A DNA stretch of 64,000 nucleotides from Paenibacillus dendritiformis (GTDB lineage: Bacteria; Bacillota; Bacilli; Paenibacillales; Paenibacillaceae). The stretch covers positions 3,712,001 to 3,776,000 of the forward strand of contig NZ_OX216966.1 in NCBI RefSeq assembly GCF_945605565.1, given 5' to 3'. This document shows, one piece after another, positions 63,691-64,000 of this stretch. The notes beneath the pieces are model-generated. The model worked only from the letters and a program-made list of their open reading frames with translations, ran no database searches and was not told the DNA's origin. Position numbers and translations under genes: made by a program. Numbering within the stretch: position 1 is the first letter of the stretch; every line of letters begins with the position of its first letter.

Positions 63691-64000
63691 CTCCTGAAGG
63701 CAACGAGGCGATGATACCTCCTTGAGGCGATGATGCCCCCAGGATCCGACGCGGTCTCTTGGATCCCGTAAAATCAGGCCGTTGAGAAGTCTGTGGGAGT
63801 TTTATCCACTTCATTTTTATATGGCGGATCTCGTCTCTCCGTAGAAAAAATCGACTTAAAACGTTTTGAGTGCCAAGTTTTGATTAAGTAAATGGACATC
63901 TCCACCCCTTCGTAAAAAACAGGGGTTTTCCAACAGCCTGCGATTCTGCAGTAATTTTCCGCCGTAGCAGGGTGATCTCATGATATTGCTGCACAGGAAT

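Noticed and set aside
63300..64000. Insertion sequence end
   Set aside because: Short CAGGCTGTTGAGAA-like phrases recur, but no transposase frame, target duplication or paired termini can be seen.

Overview
The window looks like a chromosomal segment of a Paenibacillus-type, spore-forming, low-to-moderate GC Firmicute. The reasons are strong AGGAGG-type ribosome binding sites, a Spo0E-like sporulation phosphatase, an Alo-type (RRNPP) receptor with its peptide gene, SLH surface anchoring, Bacillus-style arsenic and heme/Fur gene sets, and dense short operons with 4-bp ATGA overlaps. The species is not fixed by the sequence. The C3-type ADP-ribosyltransferase, the TccC-like Rhs remnant and the Mga/AtxA-type regulator would suit an insect-associated Paenibacillus, but that is inference.

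Left end (1-8.5 kb) is accessory DNA: the C-terminal part of an ADP-ribosyltransferase toxin, a phage-type endolysin and holin pair, a decayed toxin-complex C/Rhs core, an AT-rich Mga-like regulator, a ChbG/YdjC deacetylase with an unusual basic tail, and a peptide-signalling cluster. That cluster has a full receptor with an overlapping 36-residue pre-peptide gene, a Spo0E-like phosphatase, and a second receptor that has lost exactly its helix-turn-helix by a 45-codon in-frame deletion.

From 8.5 to 34 kb the window holds ordinary adaptive and housekeeping genes, many with their own regulator beside them: alpha/beta hydrolase, EamA exporter with divergent AraC, SelO, FAD monooxygenase, an Opu-type permease/binding-protein fusion without an adjacent ATPase, HxlR with nitroreductase, a tetR-hydrolase-map operon with two operators around its promoter, a Tet-type ribosomal protection GTPase, AraC, MDR with divergent LysR, and a DUF3626 protein. 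Several genes are broken: an AraC, a Nudix protein without its Nudix box, and a T-box-like leader with no gene.

From 34 to 47 kb: a 45-bp tandem repeat array, an arsR-acr3-arsC operon with a visible operator, a Fur-box controlled heme-type ABC importer with a HugZ-like protein, DinB, and a three-gene ABC exporter followed by a MalT-type regulator.

From 47 to 64 kb: a collapsed DUF1854 ABC exporter, acetyltransferases, a PAF-acetylhydrolase-like enzyme, a lipoprotein phosphodiesterase, three class C beta-lactamase-fold serine hydrolases (one with SLH domains, two a recent tandem duplication), a trhO/SufR-like/DUF1450 operon, an FMN reductase, and a gene-poor end with an AraC relic and short repeats of a family also seen near 10 kb. 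No rRNA, tRNA, CRISPR array or intact insertion sequence was recognised.
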